From positions 1-30,023 of IMG/VR virus record IMGVR_UViG_3300009788_000247: a stretch of DNA of 30,023 nucleotides; one strand, 5' to 3'. The translations under genes and the position numbers were made by a program. Shown here one piece after another: positions 14,562-23,603 of this stretch. Below the pieces are notes generated by a model that saw nothing but the letters and a program-made list of their open reading frames with translations, was not told the DNA's origin and made no database searches. The number at the start of each line of letters is the position of its first letter. Position 1 is the stretch's first letter. Source of the DNA: a virus.

Positions 14562-17340
14562 GCGGCTGCTCGTCCTGCCCCTCCACCCTGTGCTCCAGCC
14601 GGGGTAGGAGGGGTGGGGGTCGCCGCTTCGGCTGTGACTCCGTGCCTCTCCCCAAGTCGTTCGCTACCTGCACCGCCCCGTTCAGCCCCCTCACCTTGGC
14701 GAACCGCGCCAGCTCCGCAGCCGTGACCATCGGAGCCTCCGACAGGAGTCCCGCGTAGGACCCCAGCTCTTCCGCACTCAGCCCGTCCACCGTCGCCTGC
14801 GACAGCCCCGCCTCGACGATCATCTCCTCTGCCAGTGCCCGAGCGTCCGCGTCGTCCACGTTGCCGAGCAGCATAGCTCCGGCTGCGCCGTACAGGAATC
14901 GCTTCGAGTCCCGGAGGTCCATCCGCTTGGCGAAGGCCAGCACGTCAGCGATGCGGGCGCTGCCCGGATCGATGCCCGCCAGCCCTGCCTCTGGCGTGGC
15001 CGCCGGCAGCTTGATCCCCAGCTCGCTGACCAGGTCGGCGTACTGCTTCTCGTGGATGAGGCTGCTGAAGCTGGGCTGCTCCTTGATCTTGGCGCGGATC
15101 TGCGGCAGGTTCACCTTCCCCTTGAACCCCTGCTCGATCCCGAACAGGCTCCCGAAGTGCTCGTCCATGACCAGCTCTTCCGCCGTCCTGGTGCGGGAGC
15201 CCTTCCGCTGTAGCTCCCGGATGGCTCTGATCGCGGACCACTGAGCTGCCTGCACGTCGCTCACGTCGACCGGCGAGCCCGTCAGCTCCTGCATCGCCCT
15301 GGCCACGTCCCGCATCGCGGGTCCCGCGCCGAGCCCTTCAGGGACGCGGACCTGATCTCGGCCGAAGCCGAACCCGGCCTTCATGTGCGTATCGACCACC
15401 AGGCGCTGCGACTCTCCCACCAGGTTCGCGTAGAAGGGGTCCACCTTCGGTCCTGACAGCATACCTCCGGCTCGAAGCATCTTCGGGTCGAGGAGCTGTT
15501 CGTTCGTCAGGCCGAGGATCTTGTGGGTGTTGTTGAACGACGTGGGCGTGATCCCCCAGGCCGCCGACGCCTCGTCCACCATCCGTGTGATGGACGCCGC
15601 ATCCGTCGGACGACCGAGGGCTTGCCAGTCCCGCCAAATCTGGAGGGAGGCGCCGAGGTTGTCGGGCACAGCGATGTTCGGGCTGGTGCTGGCCAGCAAC
15701 GCAGAGAAGCGGGGGGCGTCGGCACCGAACGCCTGGCGGAGGGTCCTGGCGGAGCTACGATACCAGTGGGCCATCTCGCTTCCGAGTATGGCCATCTGGA
15801 CTCCCTGCTCCGTCTCCGGCATGAGGCTGAAGACACGGAGCGCGTCGTCCTGGACCTTCTGACTCCGCTTCCGTCCGGTCTTCGTAAACTCGAAGTTGCG
15901 CTGCTCCTCCGGCGTCATCAGCTCGAAGAACCTCTCCCGCCTGGCCTCCGCTCTGGCCGGGACCAGCTCGTCCAGCTCCGCCCGCAGCGAGGCGTTCGCA
16001 AACTCGTCGGCCGCCGCCACGGTCTTGAATTCAGGGTGGGCCAGGTTGAGGTAGCCCCACTGGTCGTTCTCCAACGCGAACGTCTGAGCCGCTGACTGCT
16101 GGTTCCCGGGGAAGACCTTGGTGATCGCCAGCTCGTGCTTCCCGTGGGCCTCGCTGGCCTCGTCGAACCAGGAGCCGACCATCAGACTCTCGTCGCTCTC
16201 TAGCAGCTCCTTGTGCAGCTTGATGTACTCGCGCACCTCGAACGTGGTCGGCGCCTCATCGAAGAGCTGACCGTGCGGACTGCCACCCGGCTGCTTGGTC
16301 GCCACGGCCCACACGTCCTCACCGCCGAAGTCCCGACCCGTCCGTGGATCGATGGTGCTCCCGCCGTTGGCGATGTGGGCTTCCGAGATGATCCGCGAGT
16401 TGTCCGTGAGCGTGAGGCCGGCGGGTACAGCCGACGGCGGTCGTGCCGGGGGCACGTCCTTGCCTGGTGCGAAGGGTCCAGGAAGCGGCTCCTTCACGGC
16501 CTTGGCTGCGTTCGGTCCGCCCCTGGAGCGCGACAGCTCGTCGAGTGCCAGGGCGTCCGCCTTCCGTTCGGCGTCCGTTCCGCCACGGTGCAGCTTCGTC
16601 GCCAGGCGACGGGCGGACGCCTCGTCCAGCTTGAAGTCCTCCTGGATGCGGAGGATGTCCCGCTCGAACATATCCTCCGGGTCGATCCCCGGGCGGAACG
16701 GCCTCACCTTGTCCTCACCCCGGAGCTGCCTCGCCCGGAGGTCTTCGACGGACGGCATGCGGGGGAGACCCGTCGCCTCGTCGACGAAGGGTGACAGCTC
16801 GTCCATGTTCCTGGCGAGCACGCCCACGTCGCCGGCGGCCTCCGCCGACTTCCTCGCTGCCTTGGCTGCCTTGCGAGCCCGGGCGATGGGACCGAAGAAC
16901 GCAGTGGCGGCCGTCTCCGGCCCGAGGATGTCCAGCGGGTTCTCGCCGGCTACGAAGTCCAGTGTACTTTTCGCGGATCCCAGCGGGTCCGAAGCGATCT
17001 TCCGCCCGGCACCCGCTGCCAGCTGGCCCACCGCCTGGGCGCCACGCTGTCCGAGCCCGAGGAGCCCGACAGTGGCGGCCAGGGGATTCCCAGCTGCGTC
17101 CTTCAGAAACTGCCCTGCCTTCCCTGCGACACGGCCCACGGTCCTCGCACCTTCGGCCACATCAGAGAACGTGGTGAACGGTGACTCCAGCTCTTCGCCG
17201 GAGCTTACTGCCCGCTGAAGGGCCTCCACGTCCGCTGTACGCCCTTCGGTGGCCTCGAACACAAACCTGGACACCTCACGGCCGCTCGCGCCGTCAGCGA
17301 TCATCTGGCGGGCTTCTCGAAGAATCTCCTGCTGGTTCAC
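14512..17340 (-). CDS. Large ejection-type virion protein with HhH-GPD glycosylase-like segment
   Basis: A 942-aa protein, last gene of the minus block. The start GTG overlaps the preceding TAG by one base. N-terminus (DGASGREVSRFVFEATEG) resembles that of the other ejection-type protein (18857-20425). Residues 60-150 are Gly/Ala-rich and hydrophobic, as in membrane-crossing ejection proteins. Residues about 315-440 form a beta-rich domain (VGSWFD, ENDQWGYLNL). Residues 525-655 look like a DNA glycosylase of the HhH-GPD type: ALLASTSPNIAVPDNLGAS, then GPK (K632) and VVDTHM (D650), with exactly the Lys-to-Asp spacing of EndoIII K120-D138. The tail is Pro-rich. Likely an internal virion protein; enzymatic activity is inference. 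Confidence 0.7.
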   Translation of the reverse strand: MNQQEILREARQMIADGASGREVSRFVFEATEGRTADVEALQRAVSSGEELESPFTTFSDVAEGARTVGRVAGKAGQFLKDAAGNPLAATVGLLGLGQRGAQAVGQLAAGAGRKIASDPLGSAKSTLDFVAGENPLDILGPETAATAFFGPIARARKAAKAARKSAEAAGDVGVLARNMDELSPFVDEATGLPRMPSVEDLRARQLRGEDKVRPFRPGIDPEDMFERDILRIQEDFKLDEASARRLATKLHRGGTDAERKADALALDELSRSRGGPNAAKAVKEPLPGPFAPGKDVPPARPPSAVPAGLTLTDNSRIISEAHIANGGSTIDPRTGRDFGGEDVWAVATKQPGGSPHGQLFDEAPTTFEVREYIKLHKELLESDESLMVGSWFDEASEAHGKHELAITKVFPGNQQSAAQTFALENDQWGYLNLAHPEFKTVAAADEFANASLRAELDELVPARAEARRERFFELMTPEEQRNFEFTKTGRKRSQKVQDDALRVFSLMPETEQGVQMAILGSEMAHWYRSSARTLRQAFGADAPRFSALLASTSPNIAVPDNLGASLQIWRDWQALGRPTDAASITRMVDEASAAWGITPTSFNNTHKILGLTNEQLLDPKMLRAGGMLSGPKVDPFYANLVGESQRLVVDTHMKAGFGFGRDQVRVPEGLGAGPAMRDVARAMQELTGSPVDVSDVQAAQWSAIRAIRELQRKGSRTRTAEELVMDEHFGSLFGIEQGFKGKVNLPQIRAKIKEQPSFSSLIHEKQYADLVSELGIKLPAATPEAGLAGIDPGSARIADVLAFAKRMDLRDSKRFLYGAAGAMLLGNVDDADARALAEEMIVEAGLSQATVDGLSAEELGSYAGLLSEAPMVTAAELARFAKVRGLNGAVQVANDLGRGTESQPKRRPPPLLPRLEHRVEGQDEQPPSSSPRGLIDPAGPGQ
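14578..14613. terminator. Hairpin at the junction of the convergent blocks, possible terminator
   Basis: CCCCTCC-ACCC (14578-14588) pairs with GGGT-(A bulge)-GGAGGGG (14602-14613), 11 pairs with one bulged A and a 13-base loop. It lies 17 bases after the last plus-strand stop and inside the 3' end of the minus-strand gene. No T run follows, so if it stops transcription of the plus block it is not a classical intrinsic terminator. Confidence 0.3.
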
Positions 17341-18848
17341 TATCGCCTACCCCCCGGTGCCACGTCGAGGCGGATCACTCCAACCCTCCACGCCTTGTTC
17401 CTGGCCTGCGTCACCTTCATGCGAACGGTCCGCCCGGTCTTCCGCACATCGGTCTGCGCGGACAGCGGGCTGACCACCAGCTCGTCCCCGTTGTCGTCGG
17501 GGTAGTTCTTGAACGTCAGGGTGCCAGTCACGTCCCCGAGGGTCTTGTCGTCGGGGATGATGTGGAGCACGGTCATGATCTGATCGCCGTTCCCGATCTC
17601 GATGGGACCGGTCTCAGCGAAGGGGACCTGGTTGTCCATGCCCAGGCCCTTCTCGTGCTCCATGGGCTTCGACGCGCTGGACACCGGCTTGGTCCAGATC
17701 GGGTGCTGGGTCGCGCCCCGGTCCACGCCGTCCGTCCTGGGCAGCACCCCGAAGTACCATATCTTCTGATTCACGTTGTAGACGACGTACCGGTTGTTCT
17801 CGATCGAGTTGGCCGAGGGGTAGAACCACCACACCTCACCAAACTCAGCCATGGGCACGGCCGCCACCTTCGACCGCTGGATGAAGTTGAAGTCGGAGAA
17901 CACGTAGTCCCCCACCTCCGACGGCAGCTCCCGCGTGAACCCGTCGTACACGAAGAAGCCCTTCCGGCCCATCCAATAGTGACGGCTCTGCATGGCCGCC
18001 ATAGTCCGCCGGCTCATCGCTCCGCAGTTGGCCCCTACCTGCACGAACTGGTACACGTCCTCCCCGCCGATGTACCTCATGGCCCAAATGTCCGTCTCGG
18101 TCCAGATCAGCGTCTCGTTCCGGCCACGTCTCCCTGCCAGGATGTCGCCGGAGCCAGGCATGGGGAAGTCCCCCGCCTGGTTGGTCGCCAGAGGCGCCCA
18201 GGTGGTGCGGTCGTTCTGGTCGCTCCACGCGACGAGCCGCCTGTCACCGTCCGCCCCGAGGGCGACGAGGAACCTCTCGGGTGTCACCACGATCGCGTTC
18301 GCGGTCGGGGCGTTCGCCACCGCCACGAAGTCGTTGGCGATGTTCAGGTCCCAATCGTAGATCCCGTTGTCGGGCCACGGGCAGCCAACGAGCACCTGAC
18401 CGAAATTATCGAACGACCACGACCCTGCTTCCAGGATCTGGTTGTTCACGTCCGACACCACACCACCGTAGGGACCGGCGCCGTAGATACCCTCGCCGTA
18501 CGCTCCACCGTCCACGACGGTCGCGTGCTCCGTGCCGCAGCTGATGCCGGCCGGAGTGATCTCGGTGAGGACGCCGAGTGAGAACGCCCACGCTTTGCAG
18601 TAGGACCCGAACGCAACTTCAGCCACCCCGTTGTCCCTCTTCCATGAGAGGATACCCCGGGTCGGCTGATCCATGGAAACGAGTGCGTCCGTGATGTCGG
18701 TCAGCTGCTGCCAGCCACCTAGCGGCTGGAGCGCCCCCTCGAACCAACGGACCAGGGTGCCGTCGAACCAGCGCCCCTTGGTCTCGTACTCTGTGCCGTT
18801 ACGGAAGAACCCAGGCGGGAACTTCAGCGGAAAAAGCTGCTTGGCCAC
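17340..18848 (-). CDS. Tail nozzle / DNA-stabilisation-type structural protein
   Basis: A 502-aa beta-rich protein. The N-terminus (FPPGFFRNGTEYETKGRWFD, then GALQPLGGWQQL) matches the opening of tail nozzle or packaged-DNA-stabilisation-type proteins of marine and related podoviruses, functionally analogous to P22 gp10. The middle repeats WxD/WSDQND-like strands and Trp-rich turns expected of a beta-propeller (IYDWDLNIAND, LVAWSDQNDRT, IWTETDIWAM). It would close the portal-adaptor channel and pass DNA during ejection. GTG start with GTAGGAGGG immediately upstream (about 18852-18860). It follows the adaptor and ejection genes in the same transcript. The exact subfamily is uncertain. Confidence 0.7.
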   Translation of the reverse strand: MAKQLFPLKFPPGFFRNGTEYETKGRWFDGTLVRWFEGALQPLGGWQQLTDITDALVSMDQPTRGILSWKRDNGVAEVAFGSYCKAWAFSLGVLTEITPAGISCGTEHATVVDGGAYGEGIYGAGPYGGVVSDVNNQILEAGSWSFDNFGQVLVGCPWPDNGIYDWDLNIANDFVAVANAPTANAIVVTPERFLVALGADGDRRLVAWSDQNDRTTWAPLATNQAGDFPMPGSGDILAGRRGRNETLIWTETDIWAMRYIGGEDVYQFVQVGANCGAMSRRTMAAMQSRHYWMGRKGFFVYDGFTRELPSEVGDYVFSDFNFIQRSKVAAVPMAEFGEVWWFYPSANSIENNRYVVYNVNQKIWYFGVLPRTDGVDRGATQHPIWTKPVSSASKPMEHEKGLGMDNQVPFAETGPIEIGNGDQIMTVLHIIPDDKTLGDVTGTLTFKNYPDDNGDELVVSPLSAQTDVRKTGRTVRMKVTQARNKAWRVGVIRLDVAPGGRR

Positions 18849-18856
18849 AGGCCCTC

Positions 18857-20425
18857 CTACAGGCGGTTGGAGTCAGGATTGATCAGGCCGCCGGGCTGGG
18901 CCAGGACTGCTCCCCTGGTCACGCCACGGATGGTCTCGATCCCACCGAAGAGCTGGGCGAGTTTGCCCTGCTTCAGGAGGTTGGTCAGCTGCTCGATCCC
19001 CGCCTCACCATCTGTGAGAAGAGCCTCGCCCACCATCTCCATGATGATCTTGCGCCGGCGTGCCGGCCGCGAGACCGCCTTGTAGACGGACGAGAACAGT
19101 CCACCGACCTGGGGCACGTCCGGCGTGATCTGCGGCAGCGCCTTGTCGATCGCGCGGATCAGCTCCTCCGCTCCTTCCTGTCTCGACAGCAGCTCGATGA
19201 AGTTCTCGTTCGCCCGGGCGAAGCCAGGGAAGACTCGCTCCATCTGCGTGTCGAGGTGGATCCGCGTCTGCGAGATCCGGTTCATCGAGGTCACGTTGCC
19301 GGTGGCCTTGGCCGACCGGAACTGGTTCCGCAGTCCGTTCCGCACGCTCTGAAGCTGCTCGAACGTGACCGTCTTCAGGTTCCCCACGTCACCCTTGATC
19401 ACGGACCGAGTCGCGTCCGAGATTTCACTGTTCGAGGTCAGGGCCTTGATCAGGGGCTTGTTGTTCGTGACCCTGTCGTCGAACGCCCTGAAGACCTGGG
19501 CCGTTGCCTTCCGAACTTCCTCCGGCATGACACGGGCTCGCAGGACTTCCAGTGGTCCGCCTGCCCGTCCGATGGCTCGCGTTCCGCCAGTGGCGAACCG
19601 CTGGGCCTGGACCCCTAGCTCCGGGGCCACGTCAGCGAGCACGGACACCTCACCACCGATCTGCGTCGACCGCTGGCGCACGAGATCGAACAGCTCGTCC
19701 GCAGTCTTGCCCGTCTGCTCGACCGCTTCCTTGGACGCGATCCTAGCCAGGGACGCATCGCTGCGGAGCATCCGCCCCACACCGGAGAGGATCGGACCCG
19801 CGAGCCCGATCGCCACACCGAACGGAGCGCCGAGAGCGAAGCCCCCTGCTCCCGCCTTGAGCCGTTCCGCAGCACCGACGGTGCCGGGCTCCTGCCCAGC
19901 CTCCGCCTCGCCGGCAGCGAGTGCCGCCGACTCAGCTCCACCCACGCCGCCAAGGGCGAGGGCCTTGCGGAAGATCCCGCCTGACGCCTTGGCCGCGATC
20001 TTGCCGGCGCCCATACCTGGCACAAGCAGCCCGGCCGACTCGGCCAGGAGGCTCGCGCCTGGGTTCACCTCGCGGCGATTCTCCAGCCGCTCCGCGAAGC
20101 CCTCTCCGAGAACGTCGTCCGCTGCACCGAAGGAGATCCCCTGGATGAAGGACTCCGCGAAGTCGCGGGTCGGGGAAACGGTGCTGGCCTGCTGGAGCGC
20201 ACTCTCGGGGTCAGCGTCCGCCTCGTCCCTGCCCATCTCGACGATCTGCTGGCTCGAAGAGTTCTTCAGTGCGTCCGGCCCGAGGGCCAGGCCGAGAGAC
20301 ATCATCCCGGGGAACTGCCCCCCGGTCTTCTCGCGGACCACGGCGTTCACGTCCATCATGGAGGCGCCGTCGTCGAGCGCGGCCTGGGCCTGTTCAAGCA
20401 GGATCAGGAGTGCTTGCTCGTTCAT
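18857..20425 (-). CDS. Ejection-type internal virion protein, 522 aa
   Basis: A helical, Ala/Gly-rich protein. N-terminal residues about 1-40 (LDDGASMMDVNAVVREKTGG) resemble the N-terminus of the 942-aa protein, suggesting a shared packaging or docking element. Residues 100-230 include long glycine-alanine hydrophobic runs (GGVGGAESAALAAGEAEAGQ, FALGAPFGVAIGLAGPILSG) typical of proteins that form a channel through the cell envelope. The C-terminal half is amphipathic helix (EELIRAIDKALPQ). ATG at 20425 has AAGGGG upstream. It sits between other internal virion proteins and the nozzle gene. Assignment rests on composition and context. Confidence 0.65.
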   Translation of the reverse strand: MNEQALLILLEQAQAALDDGASMMDVNAVVREKTGGQFPGMMSLGLALGPDALKNSSSQQIVEMGRDEADADPESALQQASTVSPTRDFAESFIQGISFGAADDVLGEGFAERLENRREVNPGASLLAESAGLLVPGMGAGKIAAKASGGIFRKALALGGVGGAESAALAAGEAEAGQEPGTVGAAERLKAGAGGFALGAPFGVAIGLAGPILSGVGRMLRSDASLARIASKEAVEQTGKTADELFDLVRQRSTQIGGEVSVLADVAPELGVQAQRFATGGTRAIGRAGGPLEVLRARVMPEEVRKATAQVFRAFDDRVTNNKPLIKALTSNSEISDATRSVIKGDVGNLKTVTFEQLQSVRNGLRNQFRSAKATGNVTSMNRISQTRIHLDTQMERVFPGFARANENFIELLSRQEGAEELIRAIDKALPQITPDVPQVGGLFSSVYKAVSRPARRRKIIMEMVGEALLTDGEAGIEQLTNLLKQGKLAQLFGGIETIRGVTRGAVLAQPGGLINPDSNRL

Positions 20426-20434
20426 CTATACCCC

Positions 20435-21664
20435 TTACTTGTTTCGCGGAAGTTCCGCGAACGGATCGTCGGCTGGAGTCAGGGTGTTGCCCCCAGCTCC
20501 TGGCAGCATCCGGCCCTCCGCGTCGAACGGGAGGGACCGCAGGCCGTCGGCGGAGCGGGGATCCCGGACCCTGTCGAACGGATCCGCCCCTGCCTCGATG
20601 TCGTTTGCGATGTCGCGCATCAGCTGTAGCTTGAACCGGACGGTCTCCGGCTTGTCCCGGGGAAGCGGGATGGCGAACTGCCGAAGCCGCTCCACTTCTT
20701 GGTTCGACGCCTGGGCGCCCGACCGAGACTTGATCACCAGCGACAGGATGTCCTGCGCTGCCGCGTTGAAGATTTGCACGTCGGCCTTCGTGAAGGACTT
20801 GAACACGGCGAGCAGACCCGTCTGCTGCGCGGCCCACGTCTCCAGGATGCCGTAGGGCTCGTACCCCTCCGGCGACAGCTGGCGGGTGATCGTGTCGAGG
20901 TGGCGGTGGATCGCCCTAGCGAACCGGCCGTCCTCTTCGTTCCCGCCTGCACCGTCTTCCGCGAGCCGGCCCACGACGCGCTCCGTCCCATCAATGGCCT
21001 CACCCGTGATCGGGTTCATGAGGAATTCGTACTTGATCCCCGTGGCCAGGTCCGCCCGCTTCCCGACGATCAGTCTGTGCTCCGTCGGGACCGGCAAGGC
21101 GCCGGCAAGGATCTCCCCGGTCGCAGCTGAGATGAGGGTCCCGTTCGACAGGTCCGGGAACGCCAGGACGATGTCGCCACTTGGCGTCCGCACCTTGATC
21201 GGGGTCCGTAGGTCGCGGGGGTCCTTCGGCACTTCGGAGCGGCCCAGGTCAGCGATCTCCCGGCCGGTCCGCTTGTCGATCAGGACCCGGTGCATCTCCC
21301 CGTCCTTCATGACTTCGGTGATCTGCGACATGAGGTCGAGCGCCGGCGACAGCTCCAGGTTCGCGTCACCGATCTGCTCGTTGTGCTTCTCGCGGAACGC
21401 CCCTGCCGCCGTCCCGATCGCACCTACCGTGGAGAAGAGGTTCTGTCCCTGGCCAGCCGCCATGAGTCCGGCGAAGCCGCCCTGCAACACAGCCTGCCGG
21501 CGGGCCTCTGCGTTCTGGTCCCCGGACAGACGGGGGTCATCGGCGCCCCCGAACAGCTTCCCGACGAACCCGGGCTGCGACCGCTTCAGAAATTCCTCCC
21601 GTGCCTTTGCTCGCTGTAGCGCCTCGTTCCGAGGGGCCAGCTCTGCCAGTGGTCCTAGCGGCAT
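20435..21664 (-). CDS. Internal virion protein, 409 aa
   Basis: The segment QDILSLVIKSRSGAQASNQE with VERLRQFAIPLPRDKPETVR (about residues 310-350) is a pattern common in phage virion proteins of ejection type. N-terminal residues 5-95 are helical (LQRAKAREEFLKR) with a Gly-rich stretch (GGFAGLMAAGQGQN); the middle is beta-rich (IKVRTPSGDIVLAFPDLSNG). ATG overlaps the upstream TAA (TAATG), with GGAGG six bases before it. Together with the genes at 21664 and 18857 it probably makes up the injected protein set. No precise homologue is claimed. Confidence 0.65.
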   Translation of the reverse strand: MPLGPLAELAPRNEALQRAKAREEFLKRSQPGFVGKLFGGADDPRLSGDQNAEARRQAVLQGGFAGLMAAGQGQNLFSTVGAIGTAAGAFREKHNEQIGDANLELSPALDLMSQITEVMKDGEMHRVLIDKRTGREIADLGRSEVPKDPRDLRTPIKVRTPSGDIVLAFPDLSNGTLISAATGEILAGALPVPTEHRLIVGKRADLATGIKYEFLMNPITGEAIDGTERVVGRLAEDGAGGNEEDGRFARAIHRHLDTITRQLSPEGYEPYGILETWAAQQTGLLAVFKSFTKADVQIFNAAAQDILSLVIKSRSGAQASNQEVERLRQFAIPLPRDKPETVRFKLQLMRDIANDIEAGADPFDRVRDPRSADGLRSLPFDAEGRMLPGAGGNTLTPADDPFAELPRNK

Positions 21665-22410
21665 TAGAAGCCTCCGAAGGTGGGCGACAGATCAGTGCCC
21701 GGCACCCTGCCAGGCGGAGGCGGCTGCACGTTGATCGGCCCCGGCCGGAGCGGATCACCCACGCCGAACGGAACCTCGTTCCCGCCACCGAAGAACTGAG
21801 ACGCGATGGTGCCGGCCGCGATGCCCGTCCCGAGCGGATCGGGTCCCGGACCCTCCGCTACCTGGCCGGCAGCGAGAGGACCAGCGGTCTGCCCGAGCAG
21901 TCCGGCGCCCGCTTCCAGGCGACGGATGAGCTGGTTCGCGTCAAGGGCCTCGTTACGGAACGGCTGCGCCCCGAGGGCGAGCTGCCCCGCCTGGCCGAAG
22001 CCTTGAAGCCGGAGCTGGACCAGCTGCTCGTTCGTCAGCCTGGCCTCACGCTCGCCGGCAAGCGACTCCCCGATGGCGGCCCGCGAGCCCCGCTCCGAAC
22101 CGGAGAGGGTGCTGCGCTGCCGGGCATCCCGGATAGCTCTCGCCTCGCGGAAGTCGCCCCGCTCCTGGATCCGCCCTTCCTCCTGTTCGAGGAACGGGTT
22201 CAGGAAGCGGTTGATCGACTCCATGTCGAAGTTCTCGGCGGTCGGGCCGGCGCCTTGGATCTGCTCCGCGCCCTCCATGCCGAACTGCCGCATGAAGTCG
22301 ATGAATTCCTGTGACTGCTGATCCGGTCCCTGACTGGACTTCGGTCCGCCGATGAACTTCGAGACCAGACTCGACCCGGCGCCAATGGCCAGGGGAAGTA
22401 GTGGTGCCAT
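21664..22410 (-). CDS. Small internal virion protein, 248 aa
   Basis: Starts with a hydrophobic glycine-rich helix (APLLPLAIGAGSSLVSKFIG), then a long charged helical section (residues 30-160: FLEQEEGRIQERGDFREARA, RSTLSGSERGSRAAIGESLA), and ends in a Pro/Gly-rich low-complexity tail. This layout is that of P22 gp7-like or other small ejection proteins that enter the envelope. ATG has GGAGGG six bases upstream; the stop overlaps the next ATG as TAATG. Function is inferred from composition and neighbours. Confidence 0.6.
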   Translation of the reverse strand: MAPLLPLAIGAGSSLVSKFIGGPKSSQGPDQQSQEFIDFMRQFGMEGAEQIQGAGPTAENFDMESINRFLNPFLEQEEGRIQERGDFREARAIRDARQRSTLSGSERGSRAAIGESLAGEREARLTNEQLVQLRLQGFGQAGQLALGAQPFRNEALDANQLIRRLEAGAGLLGQTAGPLAAGQVAEGPGPDPLGTGIAAGTIASQFFGGGNEVPFGVGDPLRPGPINVQPPPPGRVPGTDLSPTFGGF

Positions 22411-22422
22411 GAGTGTCCCTCC

Positions 22423-22764
22423 CTAGAGACTACGTTCGTACAGTTTGAGGTCGTTCACTACGCGCCAGCCTTCGCCCTTCAGCACCTTGGCCCACCCTGT
22501 CCGTCCGATGAAGACTGCACGGTTGGCGCCCTGCGAGCGCCCCCACTCGTATGCTCGGTCCGCCGCGATGAACACGTCGGGAAGATCACCTACCACGATG
22601 TGGAAGATCATCTGCTGCTTCGACCCCATGGAGACCAGGAGGAAGCTGTCGTTCTCGAAGAACGCGCGGACCCGGCCGCTCCTGGCGGCGTCCACGAGAT
22701 CCTTCTGAGACATGATGTGGCCGCCCTCGCGGAGCGCCCGCTCGAACTTCTGCTGGTCTATCAC
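22423..22764 (-). CDS. Conserved-type phage protein, possible acetyltransferase-like fold, 113 aa
   Basis: The product has a beta-alpha pattern: QMIFHIVVGDLPDVFIAADR, then EWGRSQGANRAVFIGRTGWA and KVLKGEGWRVVNDLKLYERS. The last part (GR-x-GW-x-x-x-L-x-x-x-GW) is typical of small phage proteins with a GNAT-like end, such as T7 gp13 in the virion gene cluster; catalytic residues cannot be named. It starts at GTG in a GTGA overlap with the LamG gene, and precedes the internal virion proteins in the transcript. Function uncertain. Confidence 0.5.
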   Translation of the reverse strand: MIDQQKFERALREGGHIMSQKDLVDAARSGRVRAFFENDSFLLVSMGSKQQMIFHIVVGDLPDVFIAADRAYEWGRSQGANRAVFIGRTGWAKVLKGEGWRVVNDLKLYERSL

Positions 22765-23603
22765 TGGTAGACCTTTCTCAGGTACTCCTCGACCAGGACA
22801 ACGTCCGCGTCTGACAGCTTGGTGCTGTAGAGGATCACCTCACCAAAGTAGGCGCCCACGGGTTCGGTCTCCGCGAACGACGACCCGAGGTTGAACACCT
22901 CCATCAGCTGGAGGGTCGGGTTCCCCAGGTCTTCCACCGTGCCCCCGTTCACCTTGAACAGCATGTCCGAGTTATCGGAGGCGGCCGAGAGGATGTAGCT
23001 GGTGTCCGTGGCCAGCGTCGTGGCGGACTCTTTCCATCCACCGGTGGTGTCCCACCAGGCCAGGCGGAAGGAGCCGGCGTTGCGTCGGGCCACCACGCTC
23101 TGGCGGTTGGCGCCGGCCGCGTCCGACAGCTGGAGCAGCGTGTTGTTGTTCGCCGGCCACGCCGACGGGGTCTTGAACGCGAAGAAGAACGTGAACGCGC
23201 CCGGGGTCGCCTGCGCTCCCCGGTCCACGAACAGCCTGTCGGTCGCGCCGTCGAACTGGACGCCCGGCAGCTCACCGAAGATGTTCAGGTTGTACTGCGG
23301 GTTCGTCGTGCCGCCGGCGAAGTCGTACCCGCTCCACTTGTCGATCCACGAGGCCACGTCTATGCCCTCTGCGACGAGGGCCAAGTCCTTCGAGACGAGC
23401 CGAAACTCCCGCGTCCCCGTGACTGTGGGGAAGATCGGGCCGGTCAGCTCGTCCTCGATCTCCTGCTTCAGCGATGCGAAGGTGCCCGACAGCGTGTCGA
23501 GTATGCGCTCCAGGTCATTCCTGAATACAGCCTCGCCCAGCTGGTCGTACTGGTCCGGGGCCGAAGGGAATCGGACCTTCAGGCGCTCAGTCTTTACCCC
23601 CAT
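22761..23603 (-). CDS. LamG/concanavalin-like virion protein, likely fibre or decoration
   Basis: A 280-aa protein with two parts. N-terminus (residues 8-45: LKVRFPSAPDQYDQLGEAVF and RNDLERILDTLSG) matches the docking segment seen at the start of phage fibre and baseplate-associated proteins. Residues about 80-275 form a LamG-like jelly roll: strands FTFFFAFKTPS, ADTSYILSAA-type, MLFKVNGGTVEDLGNPTLQL and the closing YFGEVILYSTKLSDADVVLV-EEYLRKVY, a classic LamG ending. It probably binds carbohydrate on the host or on other virions. ATG at 23603 overlaps the previous gene by 10 bases. Confidence 0.8.
   Translation of the reverse strand: MGVKTERLKVRFPSAPDQYDQLGEAVFRNDLERILDTLSGTFASLKQEIEDELTGPIFPTVTGTREFRLVSKDLALVAEGIDVASWIDKWSGYDFAGGTTNPQYNLNIFGELPGVQFDGATDRLFVDRGAQATPGAFTFFFAFKTPSAWPANNNTLLQLSDAAGANRQSVVARRNAGSFRLAWWDTTGGWKESATTLATDTSYILSAASDNSDMLFKVNGGTVEDLGNPTLQLMEVFNLGSSFAETEPVGAYFGEVILYSTKLSDADVVLVEEYLRKVYQ

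Noticed and set aside
17181-18581. Long plus-strand ORF of 466 codons
   Set aside because: It lies antisense to the nozzle-like and ejection-type genes, has His/Arg/Val-rich low-complexity composition with no domain, and is the usual mirror of codon bias in GC-rich DNA.
19365-20855. Plus-strand ORF of 496 codons
   Set aside because: Antisense to two internal virion genes that have ribosome sites and coupled starts; Ser/Arg/Pro-rich translation with no recognisable motif.
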